In this document: positions 43,834-52,473 of the stretch, piece by piece
Layout: each line of letters opens with the position of its first letter
Position numbering within the stretch: the stretch's first letter is position 1
Assembly: GCA_965202735.1 (NCBI GenBank)
Contig: OZ241844.1
Location: 372,001 to 436,000, forward strand
Direction of reading: 5' to 3'
Origin: HK1 sp965202735
GTDB taxonomy: Bacteria; Pseudomonadota; Gammaproteobacteria; HK1
DNA: 64,000 nt
Translations under genes and position numbers: made by a program
The notes under the pieces: generated by a model
Told to the model about the DNA's origin: nothing
The model's input: only the letters and a program-made list of their open reading frames with translations
Database searches by the model: none

Positions 43834-44304
43834 ATGCCTCGAATCACCCGTTCCCTCGACGTCCCGTACCCCGCGCCGGACATGTTCAGCCTCGTCGCCG
43901 ACATCGAGCGCTACCCCCGGTTCCTGCCCTGGTGCCGTTCCGCGACGGTTCATGCCCGCAGCCCGGCCGAAGTGACCGCGAGCCTCGAGATCGCGCGCGG
44001 ACCGTTCAGGAAGTCGTTCACCACCCGCAACCGGATGGTGGGCGCGGAACGGATCGACATCGAGCTGGTCGACGGGCCGTTCTCCCGGCTCGACGGACGC
44101 TGGTCGTTCGATGCGACCGCGGCGCGAAGCTGCACGGTGGGGTTCGAAATGCGGTTCGAGATCTCGGGCCGGGGGCTCTCGCGCGTGCTGGCGCCGCTGT
44201 TCGAGGAGATCGCGAAGACCATGGTCGACGCATTCTGCCGGCGGGCCCGCCAGGTGTACGGCTCGCGGCCACCGGACGATGCGGGTCGAGCTGGCCTACG
44301 CTGA
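43834..44304 (+). CDS. ratA: RatA-like START/COQ10-domain protein
   Basis: A 156-residue polyketide-cyclase/START-fold protein with ITRSLDVPYPAPDMFSLVAD, IERYPRFLPWC and an amphipathic C-terminal helix. It is the type II toxin RatA/ubiquinone-binding COQ10 homologue that is regularly encoded divergently from smpB and followed by rnfH. In E. coli RatA has been linked to inhibition of 70S ribosome formation, while COQ10 homologues bind ubiquinone. The gene overlaps rnfH by 26 bases. Confidence 0.92.
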   Translation: MPRITRSLDVPYPAPDMFSLVADIERYPRFLPWCRSATVHARSPAEVTASLEIARGPFRKSFTTRNRMVGAERIDIELVDGPFSRLDGRWSFDATAARSCTVGFEMRFEISGRGLSRVLAPLFEEIAKTMVDAFCRRARQVYGSRPPDDAGRAGLR

Positions 44305-44596
44305 CCCGGCCCGGGAGATCCTGGTGGGCGTGGAGGTGCGTCCCGGCAGCACGGTGCTCGAATGCGTCGAGCGCTCCGGCCTGTTCCGGCTGGTGCCGGG
44401 CCTGCGCGACGCCGGCATCGGATTCGCCGTCTTCGGCCGCCGCGTGGAGCCGGCGGACCTGGTGTCGAAGGGCGACAGGATCGAGGTGCTGCGGCCGCTG
44501 GAGATCGATCCGGGAGAGGCCCGCCGCCGGCGTGCGCGCCGTGCCGGAGGCTCCCGTCCGGCTGCCGGTGGCGCGCGCACCGGGCAGGGAGGATGA
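44279..44596 (+). CDS. rnfH: RnfH-family ubiquitin-like protein
   Basis: A 105-residue protein starting MRVELAYADPAREILVGVEV, with TVLECVERSGLF, FGRRVEPADLVSKGDRIEVLRPLEIDPGEARRRRA (given in part), the typical RnfH pattern. The function is poorly defined. It was once considered part of RnfABCDGE electron transport, but its conserved partner is ratA, as here. Confidence 0.92.
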   Translation: MRVELAYADPAREILVGVEVRPGSTVLECVERSGLFRLVPGLRDAGIGFAVFGRRVEPADLVSKGDRIEVLRPLEIDPGEARRRRARRAGGSRPAAGGARTGQGG

Positions 44597-44610
44597 CGAG
44601 AATGGCGGCG

Positions 44611-44686
44611 CCACGTATCGGGCGCGCCATTGCGCGGTGACGGGCCCTTCCGGGGGCGGTCGGCAACCTCGTTCCGGTCACCGTCC
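44611..44686 (+). repeat. Dispersed repeat family C, copy 1
   Basis: GCGCGCCATTGCGCGGTGAC, CCTTCCGGG and GTCGGCAACC match 46999-47074 in the same orientation at about three-quarters identity. It sits between the convergent rnfH and bamE. Confidence 0.65.
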
Positions 44687-44736
44687 CGGGCCGGCGTGGG
44701 CCGCCGGCCACCGGCCCGGCCCGCCGTCTCCACCGC

Positions 44737-45291
44737 CTACTCGGGCGCCGGCTGCGCGCCATCCTCCGCTTCGCTGTCCACCGGCTCGTCGTCTCCCGAC
44801 AGGAAGTCCGGCATCAGCCGTTCCAGGAACCCCCTGGGGGGCTGGCGTTTCGGGACCTTCACCCGCGTCGGGACCCGCTCCGCCGCCGCCTCCGGGATCG
44901 CTTCGGACGCGAGGTCGCCTTCGACCCGCGCGAGCCGGTCATCGACGAAGTACAGGGACACGCGCTGGGCAATCGACTCGCCGGACCCTCGACGCAGGCT
45001 GTACACGTAGTCCCATCGATCCTGCTTGAACGGGTCGACCAGGAGCGGCGTTCCCATGATGAAGCGCACCTTGCTCCGCTCCATGCCGATCTCCAGCCGG
45101 TCCAGCATCTGCTGCTCGACCACGTTTCCCTGCTGGACATCGATGCGATAGACACCGGGGAGCCATGCGAGGTCCGGCAACGCGGGCATTTCGCATCCGC
45201 CGCCAAGACCGGCCACGGCCGCCAGGCACAATGCCGCCGCTTTCGGCGGGAGCCGCCTCGACCGCGAGGCGCCGACACGATCATGGTCCAT
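44737..45291 (-). CDS. bamE: Outer membrane assembly lipoprotein BamE
   Basis: A 184-residue SmpA/OmlA-family lipoprotein. The signal peptide ends with a lipobox GGGC (Cys33). The core has VYRIDVQQGNVV, LEIGMERSKVRFIMGTPLLV and DRWDYVYSLRRG, the hallmark of BamE. A long acidic C-terminal extension (about 60 residues) exceeds the E. coli protein. It assists beta-barrel insertion at the outer membrane. Its start overlaps the recN 3' end by 11 bases. The fur gene often found divergent from bamE is absent. Confidence 0.93.
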   Translation of the reverse strand: MDHDRVGASRSRRLPPKAAALCLAAVAGLGGGCEMPALPDLAWLPGVYRIDVQQGNVVEQQMLDRLEIGMERSKVRFIMGTPLLVDPFKQDRWDYVYSLRRGSGESIAQRVSLYFVDDRLARVEGDLASEAIPEAAAERVPTRVKVPKRQPPRGFLERLMPDFLSGDDEPVDSEAEDGAQPAPE

Positions 45292-46954
45292 CCAGCATCT
45301 CCCGCGCGTGTGCGAGCGTCTTCGGCGTGATCCTCTCCCCTCCGAGCATCCGGGCGATCTCCTCGATCCGGTCCTCGCCGCTCACCGGCGCCATGCGGAC
45401 GCCGGGAGTGCCGTCCCGCCCCGGAAACTTTCTGACCACCGCATGGTGGTGTGCCCTGGACGCGACCTGAGCGAGATGGGTGACGCATAGTATCTGATGC
45501 GAATCCCCCAGTGCGTGCAACAGGCGGCCCACGATCTCCGCGACCCGCCCTCCGACCCCGACGTCGGCCTCGTCGAAGACGAGCGTGGGGACGGTCGAGC
45601 CGCGCACGCACGAGACCCGGATGGCCAGGGAGATGCGCGACAGCTCACCTCCCGACGCCACCCTGGAGAGGGCGCGCGGGGGCTGGCCGGGACCCGCGCT
45701 CACGAGGAACTCCACCTGATCGGCGCCGGTCATCGACAGCACCGGGCCGTCCCGGGGCCGAATGTCGACCGTCAGGCTGCCCCCCGGCATTCCAAGCTCC
45801 CGCAGGTTCCGCGTGACCCCTTGCGCCAGTCCGCTCGCGGCCTCCCTTCGCAGTGCGGTGAGGCGCCCGCACAGCGCGCGGTGCTCCTCCCCGGCCCTCG
45901 CCGCCTCCCGTTCGACTTCCGTGACCCGCTGCTCGCTCGCCGCAAGGGAGGCGACCCGTTCGCGCAGCCGTTCGGCGTGCGCGGGCAGGTCCCGGGGCGG
46001 AACCCGGTGCTTGCGGGCGAGATCGTGGATGGCCCCGAGGCGGCGCTCCACCTCGGCAAGTCGCTCGGGGTCGAGCTCGAGCGACTCCGTCACGGCCCGC
46101 AGCGAAGTCCCCGCCTCCGCCAGATGGACTTCCGCCGCATCGAGCAGATCGAGCACGCCCTGCGCGCGCGGGTCGTGACGGGTCACCGTCTCGAGGTCGC
46201 GGCGGGCGGCCGCACACGCGGCCGACGCCGAGCCTTCGTGATCGCCATCGAGTCGATCGAGCGCACCCCGGCAGACGTCCAGGACCGTCTCGGCGTTCGC
46301 GAGCCGGCGCTGCTCGCCCGCGAGCCGCTCGGGCTCGTCGGGGGAGAGCCGCAGCCCTTCGAGCTCGTCGAGCTGAAAGCGCAGGAAGTCGAGCCTCGAC
46401 TCCCGCTCGTCGTCCTGTGCGGCGGTGCGCGCGAGCTCACGCTGCAGCGCCTGCCAGCGCCGGGCCGTTTCCCCGACCTCCCCGAGCAGCTCGTGATGGC
46501 CCCCGAAGTCGTCGACGATGGCCCGTTGCCGGTCACGGTCGAGCAGCAGGTGGTGCTCGTGCTGGCCGTGGATGTCGACGAGGTGCCCGCCGAGCTCGCG
46601 CAGCAGGTGCGCGGGCACCGGCCGATGGTTGACGAACGAACGGGATCGGCTCCCCGGCCCGACCACGCGCCGCACGATGCATTCGCCCGAGTCGTCCCCG
46701 AGGTCCCGGTCGGCGAGCCATGCCCGCAACGATGCGTTCGCGGCCGTCTCGAACACGCCGCAGACCTCGGCCCGTTCGGCGCCGGCGCGAATCATGTCGG
46801 AGCCGGCCCGCGCTCCGAGAAGCAGCGCCAGCGCATCGACCAGGATCGACTTTCCCGCGCCCGTCTCTCCCGTGAGCGCGGTCATTCCGGGCGCGCATTC
46901 GAGCTCCAGGCTGTCGATGACCGCGAGCGATCGGATGGTCAGATGCGAAAGCAT
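45281..46954 (-). CDS. recN: DNA repair protein RecN
   Basis: A 557-residue SMC-like ATPase: Walker A GETGAGKSILVDAL (29-42), QHEHHLLL motif, a long coiled-coil centre rich in Arg/Glu, and the C-terminal signature VASGGELSRISLAI with Walker B PTLVFDEADVGVGG. It acts in double-strand break repair. Usually LexA-controlled; no SOS box was picked out. Confidence 0.96.
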   Translation of the reverse strand: MLSHLTIRSLAVIDSLELECAPGMTALTGETGAGKSILVDALALLLGARAGSDMIRAGAERAEVCGVFETAANASLRAWLADRDLGDDSGECIVRRVVGPGSRSRSFVNHRPVPAHLLRELGGHLVDIHGQHEHHLLLDRDRQRAIVDDFGGHHELLGEVGETARRWQALQRELARTAAQDDERESRLDFLRFQLDELEGLRLSPDEPERLAGEQRRLANAETVLDVCRGALDRLDGDHEGSASAACAAARRDLETVTRHDPRAQGVLDLLDAAEVHLAEAGTSLRAVTESLELDPERLAEVERRLGAIHDLARKHRVPPRDLPAHAERLRERVASLAASEQRVTEVEREAARAGEEHRALCGRLTALRREAASGLAQGVTRNLRELGMPGGSLTVDIRPRDGPVLSMTGADQVEFLVSAGPGQPPRALSRVASGGELSRISLAIRVSCVRGSTVPTLVFDEADVGVGGRVAEIVGRLLHALGDSHQILCVTHLAQVASRAHHHAVVRKFPGRDGTPGVRMAPVSGEDRIEEIARMLGGERITPKTLAHAREMLDGP

Positions 46955-46998
46955 GCCCGGCCATGTCTTCGCTGAGGGCGCTGACGGGAATTGCCCCG

Positions 46999-47074
46999 CC
47001 CCGTGTCGAGCGCGCCACTGCGCAGGAACGGGGTCCTTCCGGGCGCAGTCGGCAACCCTGCTTCGATCACTGTC
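46999..47074 (+). repeat. Dispersed repeat family C, copy 2
   Basis: Second copy of the element at 44611-44686, in the recN-nadK gap and ending at the nadK stop codon. Confidence 0.65.
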
Positions 47075-47944
47075 CTACAGCCCCTTTCCCCAGTGCAGCT
47101 TCGCTCTCAGGGTCGCGTAGTACTCGTGGCCGACGGGATGGATGAGGCGCAGGTCGGGCCGGTGCCTGCGGATCGAGATGCGATCTCCGGCCGCGAGCTC
47201 CAGAGTGGTCTGGCCGTCGCAGGAGAGCTGCACGCTGCTCCCGGCATCGTCTCCGAGCACGGCCTCCACCACGCTTGCGGCGCCGACCACCACGGGACGG
47301 CTCGACAGGGTGTGCGGACAGATCGGGACCAGCACGATGGCGTCGAGCGAAGGGTGGACGATGGGACCGCCTCCGGACAGCGCATACGCGGTCGAGCCCG
47401 TCGGCGTCGCCACGATCAGGCCGTCGGAGCGCTGGCGGCTGACGAGGTGGCCGTCGATGTACGTCTCGAACTCGACGAGCCGGGCCATGCCGCCCTTGTG
47501 GGTGACGGCCTCGTTGAGCGCCGTCCCCGAGAATACGCGCGCGCCGCCCCGTGCGACGACCACGTCGAGCAGGAAGCGCCGCTCTTCGACGAAGTCACCA
47601 TCGAGAATCTCGCCCAGCCGCTCCGTCATTTCGTCCGGCATCACGTCGGCGAGAAATCCCAGCCGGCCGAGATTCACTCCGAGCAGCGGCACCTCCCGAT
47701 CGACCAGGGCGCGGGCTGCGCCCAGGAACGTTCCATCGCCCGCGACCACCACTACCAGATCGCACCGCCGCCCAATCTCGTCGCGCGCCACGACGGGCAG
47801 ATCGCAACCGGGACACGCGTCACGGCTCCGGTGGTCGAGGACCACCTCCCGTCCGCGGGCGCGCAGCATGCCGACGAGGCGCCCCAGTGTCGCACCCACA
47901 CGCGGGTCGTCGTGCCTGGCGATGAGCCCGACGTTCTGGAACAT
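47075..47944 (-). CDS. nadK: NAD kinase
   Basis: A 289-residue enzyme with the phosphate-binding motif VVVVAGDGTFLGA (GGDGT in most members, AGDGT here), LGFLADVMPDEM, the NEAVTHKGG segment, SDGLIVATPTGSTAYALSGG and LSCDGQTTLEL. It makes NADP+ from NAD+. The frame is open to 48046, but MFQNVGLIAR at 47944 is the family N terminus. Confidence 0.95.
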   Translation of the reverse strand: MFQNVGLIARHDDPRVGATLGRLVGMLRARGREVVLDHRSRDACPGCDLPVVARDEIGRRCDLVVVVAGDGTFLGAARALVDREVPLLGVNLGRLGFLADVMPDEMTERLGEILDGDFVEERRFLLDVVVARGGARVFSGTALNEAVTHKGGMARLVEFETYIDGHLVSRQRSDGLIVATPTGSTAYALSGGGPIVHPSLDAIVLVPICPHTLSSRPVVVGAASVVEAVLGDDAGSSVQLSCDGQTTLELAAGDRISIRRHRPDLRLIHPVGHEYYATLRAKLHWGKGL

Positions 47945-48060
47945 GGGTCGAGTCGGAGTCTGTACGCGCTCGGCGGCCACACCGGGGGACGGTGTCGACG
48001 GGGACTGCGCGGACACTATCATGGGCGTTCCGGCAAGCGCGAGCACTGCACGCGGCGTCC

Positions 48061-48087
48061 AGCCATTCCCGCCTGGCGGGAATGGCT
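48061..48087. repeat. 27-bp perfect palindrome (13-bp arms)
   Basis: AGCCATTCCCGCC-T-GGCGGGAATGGCT, exact over 13 base pairs. Halves or imperfect versions recur at 8178-8194, 30869-30886 and 30973-30987, so this is the core of a dispersed REP-like element. Here it lies just upstream of the hrcA promoter and could also act as a roadblock between divergent units. Confidence 0.7.
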
Positions 48088-48104
48088 GATCCGACCATGA
48101 TCGT

Positions 48105-48134
48105 TTTGCACCCGTTTCACGCCGGTGCTAGCCT
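48105..48134 (+). promoter_or_regulatory. Degenerate CIRCE operator overlapping a promoter
   Basis: TTTGCACCC - 9 bases - CGGTGCTAG resembles the HrcA operator TTAGCACTC-N9-GAGTGCTAA (7 and 6 of 9 matches) with the exact 9-base spacer. TTGCAC (48106-48111) and TAGCCT (48129-48134), 17 bases apart, could be the -35 and -10 of the hrcA promoter, so HrcA binding would block it. Confidence 0.5.
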
Positions 48135-48335
48135 CGCGGCCTCCACGGGCCCGCGATGCGAGGACATGGACATGGTGCCAGGCTTCGCATGGAACGACAG
48201 GTTCGGAACGCGAACCGGAGGGCCGCGGGCGCCGCATCCCTGCCGGTTCCGGTCCGGGGAACGGCTTCGCGAGGCGGGGCCCGCCGTTGTTCGGACCCCC
48301 GCGCCTTCCGCCGCGAGCGGTTGAGCGATCGAGCG

Positions 48336-49433
48336 ATGTCCCAGTCCCCGGGTACCCGTCCTTCGATGCTTCGGGACAATGGAGACCCGGGCCCGGAGGC
48401 CCTGCTGAGCGAACGCGCCCAGCACCTCTTCAGAGTGCTGGTGCAGCGTTACATCGGCAGTGGCCAGCCGGTCGGATCCCGCACCCTGTCGCGGGACTCG
48501 GGGCTCGATCTGAGCCCGGCGACGGTGCGCAACGTGATGGCCGACCTCGAGGACCTCGGCCTCCTCCGCTCGCCGCATGTCTCCGCCGGCCGCGTTCCCA
48601 CCGTCCAGGGATACCGGTTCTTCGTGGACAGCCTGCTCAAGGTCGCTCCGATCGACGAGGAGGAGCTCGAGCGCCTTCGAACCCGGCTCGAAATCAAGGG
48701 CGAGCGCGAGCCGCTGATGGACGCCGCGACCTCGCTCGTCTCCGACGTGACCCACATGGCGGGCATCGTGACGCTGCCCAGGCGGGAGCGCCTGATCCTC
48801 CGGCATGTCGAGTTCCTCGCGCTTTCGCCCGAGCGGGTGCTGGTCATCCTGGTGGTCAACGGGTCCGACGTCCAGAACCGGGTCATCCACCTCGCCCGCC
48901 CATACTCCCGGAGCCTGCTCGAGCAGGTCGGCAACTACCTGAACGAGGTGTGCGCCGGCAAGGATCTGCTGGAGGTGCGGGAGGCGTTGCTGGCGGAGCT
49001 GAAAGAGCACCGTTCGAGCCTCAACGAGCTGATGCTCACCGCCATCGAGATGGCCGACAAGGCGTTCGTGAAGGACACCGGCGGTGAAGAGTCGCTCCTC
49101 GTCTCCGGGCAGACCAATCTCATGGAGTACGGAGAGCTCGCCGACATGGAGAAGCTCCGGCACCTGTTCGACGCGTTCCGGGAGAAGACGGAGCTGCTCC
49201 ACATCCTCGACCAGTGCCTGCACGCGGACGGACTCCGGATATTCATCGGAGAGGAATCCGGCTTCGATGTGCTGGACGGCTGCAGCGTCGTCGCCGCGCC
49301 GTACGAGCGGGAGGGCAGGGTGCTCGGGGTGCTCGGGGTCATCGGGCCGACCCGCATGGCCTACGACCGCGTGATTCCGATCGTCGACGTCACTGCGCGC
49401 CTGCTCGGCGCCGCCTTGAATCAGCATCACTGA
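48336..49433 (+). CDS. hrcA: Heat-inducible transcription repressor HrcA
   Basis: A 365-residue repressor with an N-terminal winged helix (LLSERAQHLFRVLVQRYIGS; DSGLDLSPATVRNVMADLED), LLRSPHVSAGRVPT and the GAF-like effector domain ending GVIGPTRMAYDRVIPIVD. HrcA binds CIRCE and is kept active by GroEL. A CIRCE-like site lies 200 bases upstream. ATG at 48336 is chosen because the family N terminus starts near LLSERAQ; no strong ribosome-binding site is present. Confidence 0.95.
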   Translation: MSQSPGTRPSMLRDNGDPGPEALLSERAQHLFRVLVQRYIGSGQPVGSRTLSRDSGLDLSPATVRNVMADLEDLGLLRSPHVSAGRVPTVQGYRFFVDSLLKVAPIDEEELERLRTRLEIKGEREPLMDAATSLVSDVTHMAGIVTLPRRERLILRHVEFLALSPERVLVILVVNGSDVQNRVIHLARPYSRSLLEQVGNYLNEVCAGKDLLEVREALLAELKEHRSSLNELMLTAIEMADKAFVKDTGGEESLLVSGQTNLMEYGELADMEKLRHLFDAFREKTELLHILDQCLHADGLRIFIGEESGFDVLDGCSVVAAPYEREGRVLGVLGVIGPTRMAYDRVIPIVDVTARLLGAALNQHH

Positions 49434-49443
49434 CTCCCAATAT
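49415..49443 (+). promoter_or_regulatory. Sigma32-like heat-shock promoter before grpE
   Basis: CTTGAAT (49415-49421), 14 bases, CCCAATAT (49436-49443) matches the sigma32 consensus CTTGAAA-N13-15-CCCCATNT with one mismatch in each half. It begins inside the last hrcA codons. Confidence 0.6.
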
Positions 49444-49462
49444 TCCCGTTCGCCGCGCCGCC

Positions 49463-49488
49463 CCGCCGCCGAGTCCGTTCGGCGGCGG
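49463..49488 (+). terminator. Strong hairpin between hrcA and grpE
   Basis: CCGCCGCCGA - GTCCGT - TCGGCGGCGG, a perfect 10-bp stem with 6-base loop, no T-run. It could attenuate readthrough from hrcA or protect the heat-shock message; it lies downstream of the sigma32-like promoter and so would be in its leader. Confidence 0.55.
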
Positions 49489-49540
49489 TCGATGACGGCG
49501 CGGGTCAACCCCCGTGGACGGCGCCGAACGGGAGGCAGGG

Positions 49541-50230
49541 ATGTCGGGCGAGGAGCACAGGCGGGAAGAGGAAGCGGCGGCAGCGCCGGGCGAAGGGTCC
49601 GAGGCGGAACGAGCCGCCGCGGGGGCGCGGAGGGAGGCCGGCGGTCCGGACGATGCCGGCGTCGCCGGCGGGGCCGCCGCGGCGGGGACCGTCGGACCCG
49701 GCCGCGAGACCGAAACGGGAGAAGCGGGCGAAGCGTGGCCGGACCCCGAAGCGGGCGAGCCTCCGGCCCCGTCCATCGAGGAAGAGCTGGCCGAGGCGCG
49801 CCGCGAGGCGAGGGAGAATCTGGATCGGGCGTTGCGGGCCCACGCCGAGCTCGAGAACGTCCGCCGGCGCCTGGAGCGGGATCTGCGGAACGCGCACCGG
49901 TTCGCGCTCGAGAGGTTCGTCTCCGAGCTGCTTCCGGTCAGGGACAGCCTGGAGCTCGGACTCGCGGCCTCGTCCGGGAACGGAGCAGGCGCCGCCGGCG
50001 TCGTGGAGGGCGTCGAGCTGACCCTGCGAATGCTCGATCAGGCGATGGAGAAGTTCGGGGTCAGGGCCGTCGATCCCGCCGGCGAGCCCTTCGACCCCGA
50101 GTTCCACCAGGCGATGACCATGCAGGACAGCGACACCGCCGAGTCCGGAACGGTGCTCACGGTGGTGCAGAAGGGCTGCCTGCTGCACGAACGCCTGGTG
50201 CGTCCGGCCATGGTCATCGTCGCGAAGTAG
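49541..50230 (+). CDS. grpE: Nucleotide exchange factor GrpE
   Basis: A 229-residue GrpE. The first 85 residues are disordered, Ala/Gly/Glu-rich. Then comes the long coiled coil (RAHAELENVRRRLERDLRNA) and the beta-domain GEPFDPEFHQAMTMQDS and LVRPAMVIVA. It releases ADP from DnaK. The ATG at 49541 has GGGAGGCAGGG directly upstream and is preferred to an in-frame GTG at 49514. Confidence 0.95.
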   Translation: MSGEEHRREEEAAAAPGEGSEAERAAAGARREAGGPDDAGVAGGAAAAGTVGPGRETETGEAGEAWPDPEAGEPPAPSIEEELAEARREARENLDRALRAHAELENVRRRLERDLRNAHRFALERFVSELLPVRDSLELGLAASSGNGAGAAGVVEGVELTLRMLDQAMEKFGVRAVDPAGEPFDPEFHQAMTMQDSDTAESGTVLTVVQKGCLLHERLVRPAMVIVAK

Positions 50231-50241
50231 CCGCGGCCGGG

Positions 50242-50269
50242 GTTGAAAGACCGGCCGTGAGCCCAATAT
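50242..50269 (+). promoter_or_regulatory. Sigma32-like heat-shock promoter before dnaK
   Basis: GTTGAAA (50242-50248), 13 bases, CCCAATAT (50262-50269): one mismatch in each half of the sigma32 consensus. It lies 139 bases before the dnaK ATG in an otherwise empty gap. Confidence 0.65.
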
Positions 50270-50407
50270 CCCGCACGGCCGGGAATCGGCGATTTCCACG
50301 CCGGCATCGACGACCGCCGCTCGCTTCGAGCGGGCTCGCCTGAACCGCCGCTCGCCCTGCGCGAGCTCGCTCCGCAATTCGAACGGGCAGCACCGGAGGT
50401 ATCTGAC

Positions 50408-52333
50408 ATGGGCAAGATCATCGGAATCGACCTCGGCACCACGAACTCGTGCGTGGCGGTCATGGACGGCGACTCCGCGAGGGTCCTGGAGAACAGCGAG
50501 GGCGATCGGACCACTCCGTCCGTGGTGGCCTTCGCGCAGGACGACGAAGTGCTCGTCGGACAGTCCGCGAAACGCCAGGCGGTGACCAATCCGACGAATA
50601 CCCTGTTCGCGATCAAGCGCCTGATCGGCCGCCGGTTCACCGACGACGTGGTACAGCGCGACATGGACATGGTGCCGTACCGCATCGTCGCCGCGGACAA
50701 CGGCGACGCGTGGATCGAGGCGAAGGGCAGGCGGATGGCGCCGCCGGAGGTCTCCGCGCGGGTGCTGCAGAAGATGAGGAAGACGGCGGAGGACTACCTC
50801 AACGAAGACGTGAAGGAGGCGGTCATCACGGTGCCGGCGTACTTCAACGACTCGCAGCGCCAGGCGACGAAGGACGCCGGACGCATCGCGGGCCTCGACG
50901 TGAAGCGGATCATCAACGAGCCGACCGCGGCCGCCCTCGCGTACGGGATGGACAAGCGCCGCGGCGATTCGAAGATCGCGGTGTACGACCTCGGAGGCGG
51001 GACATTCGACATCTCGATCATCGAGATCGCGGAGATCGACGGCGAGCACCAGTTCGAGGTGCTGTCGACGAACGGGGACACGTTCCTGGGCGGGGAGGAC
51101 TTCGACCTCCGGATCATCGACTATCTCGCCGACGAGTTCAAAAGGGAGTCGGGCATCGACCTCCACAACGACCCCCTTGCCCTGCAGCGGCTGAAGGAGG
51201 CCGCCGAAAAGGCGAAGATCGAGCTGTCCTCGAGCCAGCAGACCGAGCTCAACCTGCCGTACATCACCGCCGACGCGAGCGGACCGAAGCACCTGAACAT
51301 CAAGCTGACGCGGGCGAAGCTGGAATCGCTCGTCGAGGACCTCATCGTGCGCACCATGGGGCCGTGCCGGGTGGCGATGAAGGACGCGGGGGTCTCGGGG
51401 TCGGACATCTCCGACGTCATCCTCGTCGGCGGGCAGACGCGCATGCCGAAGGTTCAGGAGATGGTGAAGTCGATCTTCGGCAAGGACCCGCGCCGCGACG
51501 TGAACCCGGACGAGGCGGTGGCGGTCGGCGCCGCCATCCAGGCCGGGGTGCTGGCCGGCGACGTGAAGGACGTCCTGCTCCTCGACGTGACCCCGCTCTC
51601 CCTGGGGATCGAGACTCTCGGGGGCGTGCTGACCAAGCTCATCGAGAAGAACACGACCATCCCGACCAAGCACTCGCAGGTCTTCTCCACCGCCGACGAC
51701 GGCCAGCAGGCGGTGACGGTGCACGTGCTCCAGGGCGAACGGGAGCGGGCCACGGACAACAAGTCCCTCGGGCGGTTCGATCTGGCCGACATTCCACCCG
51801 CGCCGCGCGGCGTCCCGCAGATCGATGTGACCTTCGACATCGACGCCAACGGCATTCTGAACGTCTCGGCCAAGGACAAGGCGACGGGCAAGGAGCAGTC
51901 GATCGTGATCCGGGCCTCGTCGGGACTGTCCGACGACGAGATCGAACGCATGGTGAGGGACGCCGAAGCCCATGCGGACGAGGATCGCCGGTTCCGGGAG
52001 CTGGTCGACGCGAGAAACCAGGCCGACGGCCTGATCCACGCGACGAAGAAGTCGCTGGACGAGCTGGGCGAGGAGGTGGAGGCGCAGGAGAAGGAGGAGA
52101 TCGAGGCGGCGATCAAGGCGCTGGAGACGGCGGTGGCCGGCGACGACAAGACGGAGATCGAGGCGAAGATGCAGACACTCACCGAGCTCTCCGGCAAGCT
52201 TGCCGAACGTGCGTACCGGAAGTCGCAGGGCGGCGACGGCCCGGCGGCGGACGACGGCGACGCGGGCGCTGCGGGGAGCGGCGACGTCGTGGACGCCGAG
52301 TTCGAGGAGGTCCGCGACGAGGACGCCCGCTGA
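50408..52333 (+). CDS. dnaK: Chaperone protein DnaK
   Basis: A 641-residue Hsp70. It opens GKIIGIDLGTTNSCVAVMDG, with phosphate-binding AVYDLGGGTFDISI, ILVGGQTRMPKVQ, the linker-adjacent LLDVTPLSLGIETLGG and the substrate domain. The C terminus has the acidic DAEFEEV motif. GGAGGT lies 7 bases before the ATG. It works with GrpE and DnaJ encoded on each side. Confidence 0.98.
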   Translation: MGKIIGIDLGTTNSCVAVMDGDSARVLENSEGDRTTPSVVAFAQDDEVLVGQSAKRQAVTNPTNTLFAIKRLIGRRFTDDVVQRDMDMVPYRIVAADNGDAWIEAKGRRMAPPEVSARVLQKMRKTAEDYLNEDVKEAVITVPAYFNDSQRQATKDAGRIAGLDVKRIINEPTAAALAYGMDKRRGDSKIAVYDLGGGTFDISIIEIAEIDGEHQFEVLSTNGDTFLGGEDFDLRIIDYLADEFKRESGIDLHNDPLALQRLKEAAEKAKIELSSSQQTELNLPYITADASGPKHLNIKLTRAKLESLVEDLIVRTMGPCRVAMKDAGVSGSDISDVILVGGQTRMPKVQEMVKSIFGKDPRRDVNPDEAVAVGAAIQAGVLAGDVKDVLLLDVTPLSLGIETLGGVLTKLIEKNTTIPTKHSQVFSTADDGQQAVTVHVLQGERERATDNKSLGRFDLADIPPAPRGVPQIDVTFDIDANGILNVSAKDKATGKEQSIVIRASSGLSDDEIERMVRDAEAHADEDRRFRELVDARNQADGLIHATKKSLDELGEEVEAQEKEEIEAAIKALETAVAGDDKTEIEAKMQTLTELSGKLAERAYRKSQGGDGPAADDGDAGAAGSGDVVDAEFEEVRDEDAR

Positions 52334-52473
52334 GCAGCGCAGCCCGCCGCGGGAGACTGCCCGGCGTGCGTCGGGGCGGGAGCAGCGGGGCGCGGGAACG
52401 CCCGGCGTGCGATGCGGAGTGCGCCCGGTCGTGCGCCTTCCTGCGCGAGGCGGACAGCCGGCGGCGGTGAGGC

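Larger units (their letters stand above)
47945..48335. other. Divergent nadK-hrcA control region
   Basis: No gene is supported. It contains a 27-bp perfect palindrome (48061-48087) and a degenerate CIRCE with an overlapping promoter (48105-48134). Confidence 0.6.

Noticed and set aside
43513..43953. Longer smpB start at 43953
   Set aside because: It would overlap the divergent ratA gene and repeat B; MARKKSAPS at 43512 is a normal SmpB N terminus.
47945..48046. Longer nadK start at 48022 or 48046
   Set aside because: The added residues are not family-like, and 47944 gives the normal NadK N terminus.
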